Shown one piece after another: positions 7,761 through 16,134 of a stretch of 22,516 bases of DNA. Made by a program: the position numbers and the translations under genes. The first letter of the stretch is position 1; every line of letters begins with the position of its first letter. The DNA comes from a virus: the IMG/VR virus record IMGVR_UViG_3300042460_001486, positions 1 to 22,516 of that record; one strand, 5' to 3'. The notes beneath the pieces are model-generated. The model was not told the DNA's origin. It worked only from the letters and a program-made list of their open reading frames with translations, and did no database searches.

Positions 7761-8192
7761 ATGGATAAATTTTATGAGGTATCAGAAGACGCAATCGCAA
7801 GATTTTATGAAGTCTTTAACAAAAAGTCCTTCCCAGTGAGTATTAAATTCCAATTCGTAGGTTGCGAAAAACAAAAAGAACTTATCAAAGTAACAAAGAT
7901 TCCGGATCATTTTGCTTTTGTTCTTCAAAAAGAAATCTTAGTTTCTATTAATGATGACTTAGTTAGTGTTTTTGATGATGAATCGATTGTAATTTTAATG
8001 GAACAAGAAATTGATAAAATCAATATCAACATTGAAACTGGTAAAATCAAGTTTATTAAAACTGATTTAAATACTTTCTCAGCTATTGTTAATAAATATG
8101 GTGTTGAAAAAGTAGCAAGAGCTAATAAAGTTGAAGAGCTTTACCAAGAACAAAAGAAAGATGGTAAAGTAGAAGATGAATTTATCGCTTAA
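7761..8192 (+). CDS. Degenerate phage-metallopeptidase-like protein (possible pseudoenzyme)
   Basis: This is a 143-residue soluble acidic protein. The segment Leu-Met-Glu-Gln-Glu-Ile-Asp-Lys-Ile (~93-101) sits where phage putative metallopeptidases carry HExxH. It is followed, as in that family, by a Gly-Lys-Ile-Lys strand, an Asp-Leu-x-x-Phe helix and Val-Asn-Lys-Tyr-Gly. Here the expected zinc-binding histidines read Gln and Lys, and no His precedes Asp in the later motif; only the central Glu remains. If the comparison holds, the fold is kept but zinc catalysis is lost. The C-terminal ~25 residues are a charged tail (Glu-Glu-Leu-Tyr-Gln-Glu-Gln). The gene has its own promoter-like box and is followed after 27 nt by the 224-aa gene. 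The family link is from memory of the motif order and is tentative; a tail-assembly chaperone is an alternative given its position after the tape-measure-like gene. Confidence 0.7.
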   Translation: MDKFYEVSEDAIARFYEVFNKKSFPVSIKFQFVGCEKQKELIKVTKIPDHFAFVLQKEILVSINDDLVSVFDDESIVILMEQEIDKININIETGKIKFIKTDLNTFSAIVNKYGVEKVARANKVEELYQEQKKDGKVEDEFIA

Positions 8193-8219
8193 TAAAAAAT
8201 AAAATAAATAAAATTATAT

Positions 8220-8894
8220 ATGGAAAAGATTGAAACAAAAGTAGTAAAACCAGAAACATCATTTTTTGAAAATGAGATGGATAATTTAATCATAACAGCT
8301 CAAGAAGAGTCTTTATTGGATTCTAAAATTAAAGACATTGAGAGTTTTATGAAAAATAACTCAGGTAAAGGTAAATCTGAGGGAGAAAAAGATAGTCTTT
8401 ATTTAGAATCTCAAGGTTTGTGGAGTTCTTACTCAGCGGCTCTTAAAGAAGCTAAGTATAATTTTCAATTAAATAGACCTCAGCATAAGTTTTTAACAGA
8501 TTTAATTCTTACTAAAATGGAATATGATGTTAATACAGTATTCTTTGCTATTGAATTGACAAATATGTTAGGTTCTATGAAAGAAGCTAAATATACAAAT
8601 GATGATGATTTGATTGCTTTTGCTGTTAATGCTACAGAAATCACTTATATCTATCATTTGATTTCTAAACATAAAGTAAAAGGTCTTACTAAAGATGCTT
8701 ATACTTTCTCTAAAATTCTTTTAAGAATTGGTGGTATCAGTAAAATGTTTAATTATTATGAAGCAGCAAGTAAAAACCTTTCACAAGATATCCAAGATTG
8801 GGTTCTTACATTTGAGGATGGTGTTGTATCTGATAAGTTTGAAAATGTATCTGAGACAAATACTAAATCTAAAAAAGAAAAAGTAACTGAATAA
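8220..8894 (+). CDS. Unknown 224-aa helical protein, last gene of the tape-measure unit
   Basis: The protein is predominantly alpha-helical and acidic. It has a linker-like Asn-Ser-Gly-Lys-Gly-Lys-Ser-Glu-Gly-Glu-Lys (~46-56), a central stretch with two aromatic-rich helices (Tyr-Asp-Val-Asn-Thr-Val-Phe-Phe-Ala; Ile-Thr-Tyr-Ile-Tyr-His-Leu) and a Lys/Glu-rich unstructured end. No cysteine cluster, nucleotide-binding motif or membrane span is seen. It is A/T-led with no Shine-Dalgarno, 27 nt after the previous stop, and a strong terminator begins 16 nt after its own stop. Its position suggests a structural or assembly role, but I cannot name one. Confidence 0.78.
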   Translation: MEKIETKVVKPETSFFENEMDNLIITAQEESLLDSKIKDIESFMKNNSGKGKSEGEKDSLYLESQGLWSSYSAALKEAKYNFQLNRPQHKFLTDLILTKMEYDVNTVFFAIELTNMLGSMKEAKYTNDDDLIAFAVNATEITYIYHLISKHKVKGLTKDAYTFSKILLRIGGISKMFNYYEAASKNLSQDIQDWVLTFEDGVVSDKFENVSETNTKSKKEKVTE

Positions 8895-8910
8895 TAAATT
8901 AGTTAATTAA

Positions 8911-8941
8911 AAAAAACCTCTGTTTTCACAGAGGTTTTTTT
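8911..8941. terminator. Bidirectional intrinsic terminator between convergent genes
   Basis: A perfect 13-bp stem (8911-8923 with 8928-8940) has core CCTCTGT/ACAGAGG and a TTTC loop. A-tracts and T-tracts flank it, so it can terminate both the plus unit ending at 8894 and the minus gene ending at 8945. Confidence 0.9.
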
Positions 8942-8944
8942 ATT

Positions 8945-11900
8945 TTAATAAATTGGAGTTATTGGTTGAAATGGACCTATTAAATCAATATAAGTAGTTG
9001 GTTCCGTTAAATCTTTAAGACCTCTTATTTCATAATTCTTTTTATCTCTATAAATTAAACCATAACCATTGTCTGAGGTAACTTCAATCACAATAAATGG
9101 ATCTATATTAGAATCAATTGTAAAATTAAAAGGTAATATTGGATTTGAATTATTGCCTTTCGGTGAGTAAACTTCTAACGTATTTGAATCAATAGGAATG
9201 CTAGATGGTGGCATTGGATTTGAATTACCACCTATCTGTGGGTAAACTCTTGTATCATCTGGTTTATTAATTTTTCTAAACTCCTTAATAGTTTGTACTG
9301 GTTCATAATTTATTTCTTTCCATTCGGTTATTTTTAACCAATTGTCACTATCATTTATTGGTGGTATGATAGAACTAGCAGTAGATGACATAGTTCCTAA
9401 TCCACTATAAACAAAAACATCTCTGTTATATTCAACCGTGGTAGTTACTGAATATGAACCACCCGAAACCCAGCTTGTTAAGTTTTCATACTTTTTCGGA
9501 TTTTTAATTTTATTACCGTCAACTTGTGACTCGTATAATTTACCGTAGTATGAAATTTTATCACCAGTATTATAAGTTGTAAATGGTGCCCATTCTTTAT
9601 ATGTTTTATAAGTTCTTATTGTTATATCAAAATAATCAGGTAAATCAAGATTAGATCCATTAAATGGTTTAGGTGGTGTTAGTAATCCTGTTGGATTTTT
9701 ATCAGCACCAACACCATCTACTATTGAATAGAAATCAATTACACAGTTATATACGGTTGATCCACTATTAATAGGCATAAGATAAACTTCATTCAATTTG
9801 AATGAAATTGGTGTCATATTTTGTCTAATATTAATCATTTGAATATCATATGATGTGTGTGTTATTTCAGTTTGATTTTTGAAATAAGCTCTACCTGTTA
9901 TGTCTAATATCTTATGAGTTAAAGGTATAATATTTCTTTTTAACCAGTATTTAAGACCTTGTAATTTAATAATTACCTCATCAATTGAATAATTAATGAT
10001 ATTATTTCCATCTTTATCAGTTATGTTATATGTTAAGTTAAACATTCTAGTTTCTTCATAATCATCATTAGGGAAGTTATTTGTAATGAAGTCACTTTCA
10101 GTCCAACCCTCAACCGTATTATCAAATATATCAGGTATTTCCTGCTTAAATAATTTTAAGAATTTTTCAGACTCTGGATTTATATTTCTATAATACTCAT
10201 TTAATTGTAAATCGTTATAACCAAAAAAGTTAATAGCATTAATAATTGATTTATAAGCACCGATATAAGGATATATCAAGTGTTTCATCATTAACATTTC
10301 TTTTCTCTTCTTATTAAGATAAGTCCAATCAATACCACCTTCTAAAACATCATAGTCTTTGAAAATAAATACTTCATTTGGTGCTATTAATTTACCAACA
10401 TTGCCCAATTCTGTTTTGAATCGTATATCCTCAATCTCAGTTTGACCATAAGTTATGAATCTTCCAATTTCTCTATCAATTACGTTAATATCAAATTTAC
10501 AATACGTTGTATTTCCTGAAGTTGGATAATTCGAAATTAAAGTACTTTCAGTAAATAAATAATCATTTATTCCTAAGAAATCAACAATAAGAGTTTTATA
10601 AAATACACTCCTAATTTTAAAAACTGAACCATTATTATGTGAGATATACTGATTCTTTTTATTCATATTATCTTTTATGTAAACGGCTATTAGTTGTCCT
10701 TCTTTAAGACCTTTTTCTGTAAAGTATTCAGATGAGTTTGTATTTAATTTTATCAAACCTCTTTTATCTGGTCCATTTGGATCTAAAGTTTCTAAAGTTA
10801 TAAAAGTGTTATTAGTAGATGTTGAATTAATTGATAAAGAGACATCTTCTTTTTTATAAAGCTGTAATATCGATCTTATTGCTCCTTCATCATCAGCTCT
10901 AAATCCTAAGAATAATTCTAAAGGTTCTGGTGATGTTGATATATTTGTTTCGTCATCAATATAACTTAATGGGTAGTAAACCTCATCAAATATTGTTTGT
11001 TGATATTCCGGAGAATCTAATTTTGTTAAATCTTTATTAGGCTTTTTATTTAAAACAACCGTTGGTAAAGGTTTAGGTCCTGTGTATGAATAACTACCTG
11101 AATTAGTTAACTGAGTTCCTGAGAAGTCATAAATAAAGAATTCTGGTGATACATCAGAATACCATTTCCAATAGTATTCGACTCTTGCCTCTTGAGAAAA
11201 ATTCTCTCTTGGTTTTCTTAAATATTCTTTAGTTTTTAACCATAAACTATCATGTGGTACATAATCTGGATTTAATGTACCATATCTATTATCTTCTGAT
11301 ATAGGAACCGATGGTACTATTTCAGGTGTTATTGTGCTATTAAGTGTAACCTCAACCTCTATTATAGAATTTAATCCTGGTTGTATAGTCCAAATTGATT
11401 TTCTTTCAGGATTATAGATTATTCTATCAGTCATCGAAGTCATTGGATTGATATTAAGAGATGTTCCATCTACTGGGTTAATAACCACTATAGCACTAGA
11501 TCCTTTGGATGACATGTAAACACTTCCGTCATATTGATTTAATACTAAATAACCATAATTACCAAGATAAGTTGTAAATCCTACATTATTTGTAGTTAAA
11601 TCAATTCCTCTGAAAGCTGTTGATGAGTCAGATAAATCCATCTGACCAGTTAAATTATTAAATATAATGTCTGAGAATCCAGTTACTGATACGCCTGATA
11701 TAGAAACTGTTAATCCATTATCAATTTTCCAAAGATTTGATGTATCGTAAGCATAAACTGACTCATTTACTGGTTCATAAAATAAAGAACCCGTTAAACC
11801 TGATATGCCATAAGATGTTTGTATAGTTCTATTTGTATTTACTCTTATAACTTGACCTGATACTCCAAAAGTTTGAATATACATATCACCTTCAAATTCA

Positions 11901-14866
11901 TTGAATGCCATTTTTCCGGTTGATACAACACCTGACGGGAAGTTTGTTGTAGATCCTGATAAAGTAGTATAGTAATTGTTACTTGAGTTATAAATATCAA
12001 CTGTTGGTGAATTTATAAAAGAAATATACATGTCACCATTTGATGTGTTAAATTTAACATCATCAATAATCAATGATGTATTTGAGAATGTCATCGATTT
12101 AACTACTGTGTTTATTAAAGGGTCAATAGCGTAAATGATTTTATTAGAAACACAATATAAGTAGTTATTAACTGGATTAAATTCCATTTTTTTACTTTGT
12201 GTATTTCCTGGTAAAGGAATATTTGTTAAGTAATCTGTTAAGAACGCATCCATTACTACAACCTCATCTCCAAAAGCATAAATTGCGTTAGATAATTGAA
12301 CATAAGATATATCAACTAAATTATTAGTACCATTATATTGTTGTAGGTTATATGTATTTGTTGTGTAAACATTTGGATTATAGGCTAAACTAAACGCACT
12401 ACTAAATTGTTGTAAATTAAATGGACCGCCACTTGAACCTCCAGTTGGTCCAATAATTGGATCACAAGCAGTTTGTCCAAATCCAATTTCAAATGCTAGT
12501 GTTATAAAAGCTGATGAGTTACAAGTGGGGTCTTTAGTGCCCCAGAATGGTCCTTGGTAACTTAAATTCATAACTTCTGGATCTAAAAACTGAACATTAA
12601 ACTCTGTATTATTCCAAGTGTGAAATGTGTTATTTATGGAAAATGCCATTCCGGTTGCGAAACCAGCATCTTCAAATGAATAAGTACCTGAAGCAGAATC
12701 TGGTAGTCTAACTTCATTAGATGTTATAACTACACCATTATTTCCTTTAATTTTTTTAGTAATTATATAATCACTCATACCTGGTAAAGAACTCTTACCG
12801 GTTGTTATAGTATAATCTAGTCTTCTATCTAATTTTTTAACATCAAATTTTAATAAATTGTGTATATTAGTTACTAATATTCCATAATTTGCTAAGTATG
12901 ATCCATGTTCATCTACCCAAGCTTGTAATGTAGCTGGTATATTAGGATATTGTGAATAAGTTCCTGTTAAATATATTGTACTTTGGTCATAAGTATCACT
13001 ATTGATTTCTAATGATAAGTAACTACCCATATCATTGAATAAAACTTTTGAGTGTTCTATGTAATAATTAGCAGTTGTTCCAACTTTAACATCATTTACA
13101 TACATTTCAACATTTGGATATTCTGTGTGTAATTTTATTGAGTTGTAAAAAGGTGAAGTAAATGATCCAATATATTGTAAATCGGCTATTATTCCTAATT
13201 TTTGAAGATTGATATAATTTCTTGTTAACCAAGTTCTAAGAGTTCTATCAATAGTTCTTACCATGTCTGGTCCGATACCACTATAAACCCATGCTATTTC
13301 TTCTTCAAATACTTGTTTATTTACTATTAATTTAAAACCATATTCATCTAAGTCAGTAAATACTATATTAACTGAATGATTTGATGAGAAGTTATAATTT
13401 AATTCCTTTGTTAATGGTTCTGATACTTGAATTAGTCTTTCATATGTTTGTTTAATATTACCAATAGAATATGTTGGACCAACTGATCCTTGATAGTAAT
13501 TTACCTCTACATATTTACTTGGATACATCAAATCAGCCTTCAATTGACCTTTTTCGTAAAAAAGTTCAACATTGAATGATTTTAAGTCACTTGCGTATTT
13601 TTCAGCAGCAGATGCTAAAGTCACTTGCGAGCTTTGTGTATAGCCGTGTGAGAAATAAAGTTTATCAGTAGTTAGATAAACTTGACAACTTGATAAGAAT
13701 TCCGGAGTTATTTGTTGGTCAACTTTTACATGAGAAATTATATCTGTCCAATATGTTGGCTCATTTGTCGGTGTTATAAATTGTGTCGATTCTAAAGCAA
13801 AACTTTGAGTATAAGCTTGAATACACTCATATATTTTATTATTAAATAATACCTGAGATTTAACATCATAAAATGTTTGTTGACTATTTCCGTAAAATGT
13901 TGGAATACTAGCGACTGTAAAGAAATTTTGATTATTATTAGAGCCAATTACTTTAAATTCTCTACCTGACTTTAAAACTTGTGGTACTAGTCCACCAAAA
14001 ACTAATTTATTGATTTCAGGTGTAGACCAAGTTCCAGCAGTGTATTCAAATGATAATGAACCTTCATATATTTTAGGTAAATCAGTTTTTGAAGCAACTT
14101 CTATAATCAAATCTTGATTATTATCTATATTTGAAGTGTAGTATTCAAAAAATCTAGTATCTGTTATTTCTTTTTCTAAAACAGTGACCGTTTTATTATT
14201 AAACTCACTATTTATAATATTAAGTTTTTTTCTTTTGTATAATTTATCATAAAAACTTGGTTCATTCCAAGCTGATAAATTATCTTTATAAGAACCATCT
14301 ATGTAATTATAAACACCTATTGCGTTAATGGCTGATATAGATTTGCCTAAGTAAGTATCATTGTATATGTATTCATTATAATAGTTAACTTCAAATGTGG
14401 CGTTATCCACAGAGCTTATAATCATTATAGCTCCTTTTTTTACAGATACAACGGTATATGTTTGTAATGGATTAGTGAATTCTAAAAATGACGAATTGAA
14501 TCTAATAATAGTTCCAATTGGAAAAAATATATCAAACTTTTCACCATAAATCCATTTTGAATAAAAGTTAGGATCGTTGTTAATAGGTTCAATCTTTGTT
14601 ACGGATTGAGTAAAATATTTACCCTCGTAAAAGTCAAATCCAAATTCATTGAATAACTGAAATTTACTCAAATACATTTCACCTGGTTTTTCAAACTCAA
14701 AAGATGGAATCTTTTCTAATGTATAAATACCCGCAGTTTTAAACGTATCGTTTGAGTTCTCATGAAACATTATAGATCCTTCGAATCTATCATTTATATC
14801 ACTATAATTAAAATTTAAATTATCCCCTTCTTTATTGAAAAATAATAAGTTCTTATGATTTGACAT
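8945..14866 (-). CDS. Giant baseplate/tail-tip structural protein with beta-propeller and sugar-binding-like modules
   Basis: This 1973-residue protein is probably part of the baseplate or tail periphery. Residues 1-850 are long beta-rich sequence, with a Trp/Tyr-rich module at ~333-374 (Ile-Tyr-Glu-Cys, then Tyr-Trp-Thr-Asp). Residues ~852-1172 carry repeated units with hydrophobic strand, Phe-Asn-x-x-x-Gly/Asn, Met/Val-Tyr and Asp/Asn-Pro turns, as in YVTN/NHL-type beta-propellers. Around 1516-1562 and 1638-1668, a Tyr-Pro-Tyr-Ile-Gly helix, Phe-Phe-Gly-Tyr-Asn-Asp and Trp-Leu-Lys-Arg-Asn-Ile-Ile-Pro-Leu recall wedge or tail proteins such as P2 gpI and T4-like wedge subunits. Residues ~1759-1799 and ~1811-1846 resemble carbohydrate-binding modules (Trp-Ala-Pro-Phe-Thr-x-Tyr-x-x-Gly-Asp, Gly-Lys-Leu-Tyr-Glu-Ser). 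It is a single-gene minus-strand unit between its own promoter box and a terminator. No T4 counterpart of this size is obvious to me. Confidence 0.68.
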   Translation of the reverse strand: MSNHKNLLFFNKEGDNLNFNYSDINDRFEGSIMFHENSNDTFKTAGIYTLEKIPSFEFEKPGEMYLSKFQLFNEFGFDFYEGKYFTQSVTKIEPINNDPNFYSKWIYGEKFDIFFPIGTIIRFNSSFLEFTNPLQTYTVVSVKKGAIMIISSVDNATFEVNYYNEYIYNDTYLGKSISAINAIGVYNYIDGSYKDNLSAWNEPSFYDKLYKRKKLNIINSEFNNKTVTVLEKEITDTRFFEYYTSNIDNNQDLIIEVASKTDLPKIYEGSLSFEYTAGTWSTPEINKLVFGGLVPQVLKSGREFKVIGSNNNQNFFTVASIPTFYGNSQQTFYDVKSQVLFNNKIYECIQAYTQSFALESTQFITPTNEPTYWTDIISHVKVDQQITPEFLSSCQVYLTTDKLYFSHGYTQSSQVTLASAAEKYASDLKSFNVELFYEKGQLKADLMYPSKYVEVNYYQGSVGPTYSIGNIKQTYERLIQVSEPLTKELNYNFSSNHSVNIVFTDLDEYGFKLIVNKQVFEEEIAWVYSGIGPDMVRTIDRTLRTWLTRNYINLQKLGIIADLQYIGSFTSPFYNSIKLHTEYPNVEMYVNDVKVGTTANYYIEHSKVLFNDMGSYLSLEINSDTYDQSTIYLTGTYSQYPNIPATLQAWVDEHGSYLANYGILVTNIHNLLKFDVKKLDRRLDYTITTGKSSLPGMSDYIITKKIKGNNGVVITSNEVRLPDSASGTYSFEDAGFATGMAFSINNTFHTWNNTEFNVQFLDPEVMNLSYQGPFWGTKDPTCNSSAFITLAFEIGFGQTACDPIIGPTGGSSGGPFNLQQFSSAFSLAYNPNVYTTNTYNLQQYNGTNNLVDISYVQLSNAIYAFGDEVVVMDAFLTDYLTNIPLPGNTQSKKMEFNPVNNYLYCVSNKIIYAIDPLINTVVKSMTFSNTSLIIDDVKFNTSNGDMYISFINSPTVDIYNSSNNYYTTLSGSTTNFPSGVVSTGKMAFNEFEGDMYIQTFGVSGQVIRVNTNRTIQTSYGISGLTGSLFYEPVNESVYAYDTSNLWKIDNGLTVSISGVSVTGFSDIIFNNLTGQMDLSDSSTAFRGIDLTTNNVGFTTYLGNYGYLVLNQYDGSVYMSSKGSSAIVVINPVDGTSLNINPMTSMTDRIIYNPERKSIWTIQPGLNSIIEVEVTLNSTITPEIVPSVPISEDNRYGTLNPDYVPHDSLWLKTKEYLRKPRENFSQEARVEYYWKWYSDVSPEFFIYDFSGTQLTNSGSYSYTGPKPLPTVVLNKKPNKDLTKLDSPEYQQTIFDEVYYPLSYIDDETNISTSPEPLELFLGFRADDEGAIRSILQLYKKEDVSLSINSTSTNNTFITLETLDPNGPDKRGLIKLNTNSSEYFTEKGLKEGQLIAVYIKDNMNKKNQYISHNNGSVFKIRSVFYKTLIVDFLGINDYLFTESTLISNYPTSGNTTYCKFDINVIDREIGRFITYGQTEIEDIRFKTELGNVGKLIAPNEVFIFKDYDVLEGGIDWTYLNKKRKEMLMMKHLIYPYIGAYKSIINAINFFGYNDLQLNEYYRNINPESEKFLKLFKQEIPDIFDNTVEGWTESDFITNNFPNDDYEETRMFNLTYNITDKDGNNIINYSIDEVIIKLQGLKYWLKRNIIPLTHKILDITGRAYFKNQTEITHTSYDIQMINIRQNMTPISFKLNEVYLMPINSGSTVYNCVIDFYSIVDGVGADKNPTGLLTPPKPFNGSNLDLPDYFDITIRTYKTYKEWAPFTTYNTGDKISYYGKLYESQVDGNKIKNPKKYENLTSWVSGGSYSVTTTVEYNRDVFVYSGLGTMSSTASSIIPPINDSDNWLKITEWKEINYEPVQTIKEFRKINKPDDTRVYPQIGGNSNPMPPSSIPIDSNTLEVYSPKGNNSNPILPFNFTIDSNIDPFIVIEVTSDNGYGLIYRDKKNYEIRGLKDLTEPTTYIDLIGPFQPITPIY

Positions 14867-14886
14867 CTATTATTATAAACTTTTAC

Positions 14887-14897
14887 ATATATATTAA
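14887..14897 (-). promoter_or_regulatory. Putative promoter box TTAATATATAT for the 1973-aa gene
   Basis: On the minus strand TTAATATATAT lies 20 nt before the ATG at 14866, one mismatch from the box seen at 1034, 3309 and 14922. Confidence 0.42.
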
Positions 14898-14921
14898 TTT
14901 ATCTTTTCTTAGTAGGTGAAT

Positions 14922-14932
14922 TTAATATATAA
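14922..14932 (+). promoter_or_regulatory. Putative promoter box TTAATATATAA for the cargo-like unit
   Basis: TTAATATATAA lies 24 nt before the ATG at 14957, inside a 15-mer (14919-14933) identical to 1031-1045. Both copies precede plus-strand genes that begin a unit. Confidence 0.45.
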
Positions 14933-14956
14933 GAGTATCAAAATAAACTAATAATT

Positions 14957-15355
14957 ATGAAACACATTAAAAAATTTAATGAAACCAAAAAAGAAGACAA
15001 GATTGAAGACCAAGAAGTTCTTTTTAATGCTGAAGTTTTAGTAGATAAAGATGAGAAACCATCATTTACGACCGATGTCGAAGACCAAGAAAAAGTTAAA
15101 AAAGAATTTGATAAACTAAGAAAAGTTAAAAGCTTTGAAAACTTTACAATTGAAGTTGAGGTTGAGGTTAAACCTGAAGGTGAAGAAGAATCTGAAGAAG
15201 AATATAACACTCCACATTCTTTTGAACCTGAGCAAGAAGAAGAGGGTTGTGGTTGTCAAGACTGTGATTGTGGTTCTGAAGAAGAATCAAATCCAGAAAC
15301 TGATGTTAAAGTTATGAATATAGCTGACTTTATGAACTCAATTGCTGGTCAATAA
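14957..15355 (+). CDS. Acidic 132-aa protein with CTS-like leader and Cys cluster
   Basis: The leader MKHIKKFNE-T resembles a capsid-targeting sequence, with cleavage expected after residue 9. The body is extremely acidic (runs of Glu at ~75-97) like T4 prohead-core proteins such as gp67. Unlike them it carries a compact CGCQDCDCG cluster (Cys98, 100, 103, 105) that could bind a metal. An internal VKSFENFTIE segment (~57-66) looks like a second copy of the leader motif. The last ~15 residues are a hydrophobic-tipped tail (Asn-Ile-Ala-Asp-Phe-Met-Asn-Ser-Ile-Ala-Gly-Gln). It is the first gene of a four-gene unit and is followed after 15 nt by the next. Core scaffold, packaged cargo or metal-binding factor are all possible; only the composition and motifs are certain. 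Confidence 0.78.
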   Translation: MKHIKKFNETKKEDKIEDQEVLFNAEVLVDKDEKPSFTTDVEDQEKVKKEFDKLRKVKSFENFTIEVEVEVKPEGEEESEEEYNTPHSFEPEQEEEGCGCQDCDCGSEEESNPETDVKVMNIADFMNSIAGQ

Positions 15356-15370
15356 ATAAAAATATAATTT

Positions 15371-16132
15371 ATGAAAATTATTAAATTCACAGAATCTGTA
15401 AATATATCAGAATCTCTTAAATATCATTTAGAGAATAATAAACCTATTACTGAAAATATATTCAGACCGGGTTCTGATGCTTTCTATGAAGTAATCAAAG
15501 AAGCAAGAGAGTTATTTGATTTAGGTAGAGTTAATCTATGTGATGTTGATAAAGAATTATACGAATCAACTGATATTGGTAAGTTTGGAATGTACAATGG
15601 TGAACTAGTTCCTTTAGATTTACCAATGGAATTTGTTGTTGAGACAAATCAACCAGCATTTTCTATACATGATGTAACACCTGATTTCAAATATGATGTT
15701 ATGGGTAAAATGGTTACAAATATTAAACCATTAGCTTGGGTTAAAAACGGAGAAGCGGCTTGTACTTCTTTTGAAGGAGAATTTGATGGTCAACCTTGTA
15801 AGTGTAAATATGATGATGGTCAAGATGCTTATGTATTTGAGGCTAAATATCACAATAAAGAAGTTAAGTTAAACTACCCAATGCGTGGTGGTTCTAAGAA
15901 GTATCAAGTTTATGTTAAGAATCCTAAAACTGGTAAGGTTAAAAAGATAGCATTTGGTGATGTTCATGGTGGATTAACAGCTAAAGTTAGTAATCCTAAA
16001 GCTAGAAAGTCATTTGCGGCTAGACATAACTGTGATATGAAGAAAGATAAAACTAAAGCAGGATATTGGGCTTGTAGAATTAATAAATATGGACACCTTT
16101 GGGGTGGTAAAACTTATCCCGGATTCTGGTAA
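15371..16132 (+). CDS. Two-domain phage protein: YRPGS-type N domain and RHNCD/YWxCR C domain
   Basis: Residues ~15-90 match a module I recognise from hypothetical proteins of T4-like marine phages: Asn-Ile-Phe-Arg-Pro-Gly-Ser (29-35), a Glu-Ala-Arg-Glu-Leu helix, Thr-Asp-Ile-Gly-Lys-Phe, then Tyr-Asn-Gly-Glu-Leu-Val-Pro-Leu-Asp. Residues ~176-253 contain a second recurrent phage module: Tyr-Val-Lys-Asn-Pro-Lys-Thr-Gly-Lys-Val-Lys-Lys, Arg-Lys-Ser-Phe-x-Ala-Arg-His-Asn-Cys-Asp (212-222), then Tyr-Trp-x-Cys-Arg (232-236). The middle has a Cys-Lys-Cys-Lys pair (143-146). The leader MKIIKFTE-S (or Ile-Ser-Glu at 12-14) is CTS-like. Neither module has an assigned function that I know. The fusion, the leader and the neighbours suggest a virion-associated protein. 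The stop is two bases before the next ATG. Confidence 0.82.
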   Translation: MKIIKFTESVNISESLKYHLENNKPITENIFRPGSDAFYEVIKEARELFDLGRVNLCDVDKELYESTDIGKFGMYNGELVPLDLPMEFVVETNQPAFSIHDVTPDFKYDVMGKMVTNIKPLAWVKNGEAACTSFEGEFDGQPCKCKYDDGQDAYVFEAKYHNKEVKLNYPMRGGSKKYQVYVKNPKTGKVKKIAFGDVHGGLTAKVSNPKARKSFAARHNCDMKKDKTKAGYWACRINKYGHLWGGKTYPGFW

Positions 16133-16134
16133 TT

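Noticed and set aside
14938-15210. Minus-strand Ser-rich 90-aa ORF opposite the acidic protein
   Set aside because: The Ser/Thr-rich composition is simply the complement of Glu/Lys codons; the plus-strand gene has the CTS-like leader, promoter box and operon position.
15135-15317. Plus-strand 60-aa Lys/Leu/Val-rich ORF inside the acidic gene
   Set aside because: It is out of frame within a well-supported gene, and its composition follows the repetitive Glu codons.
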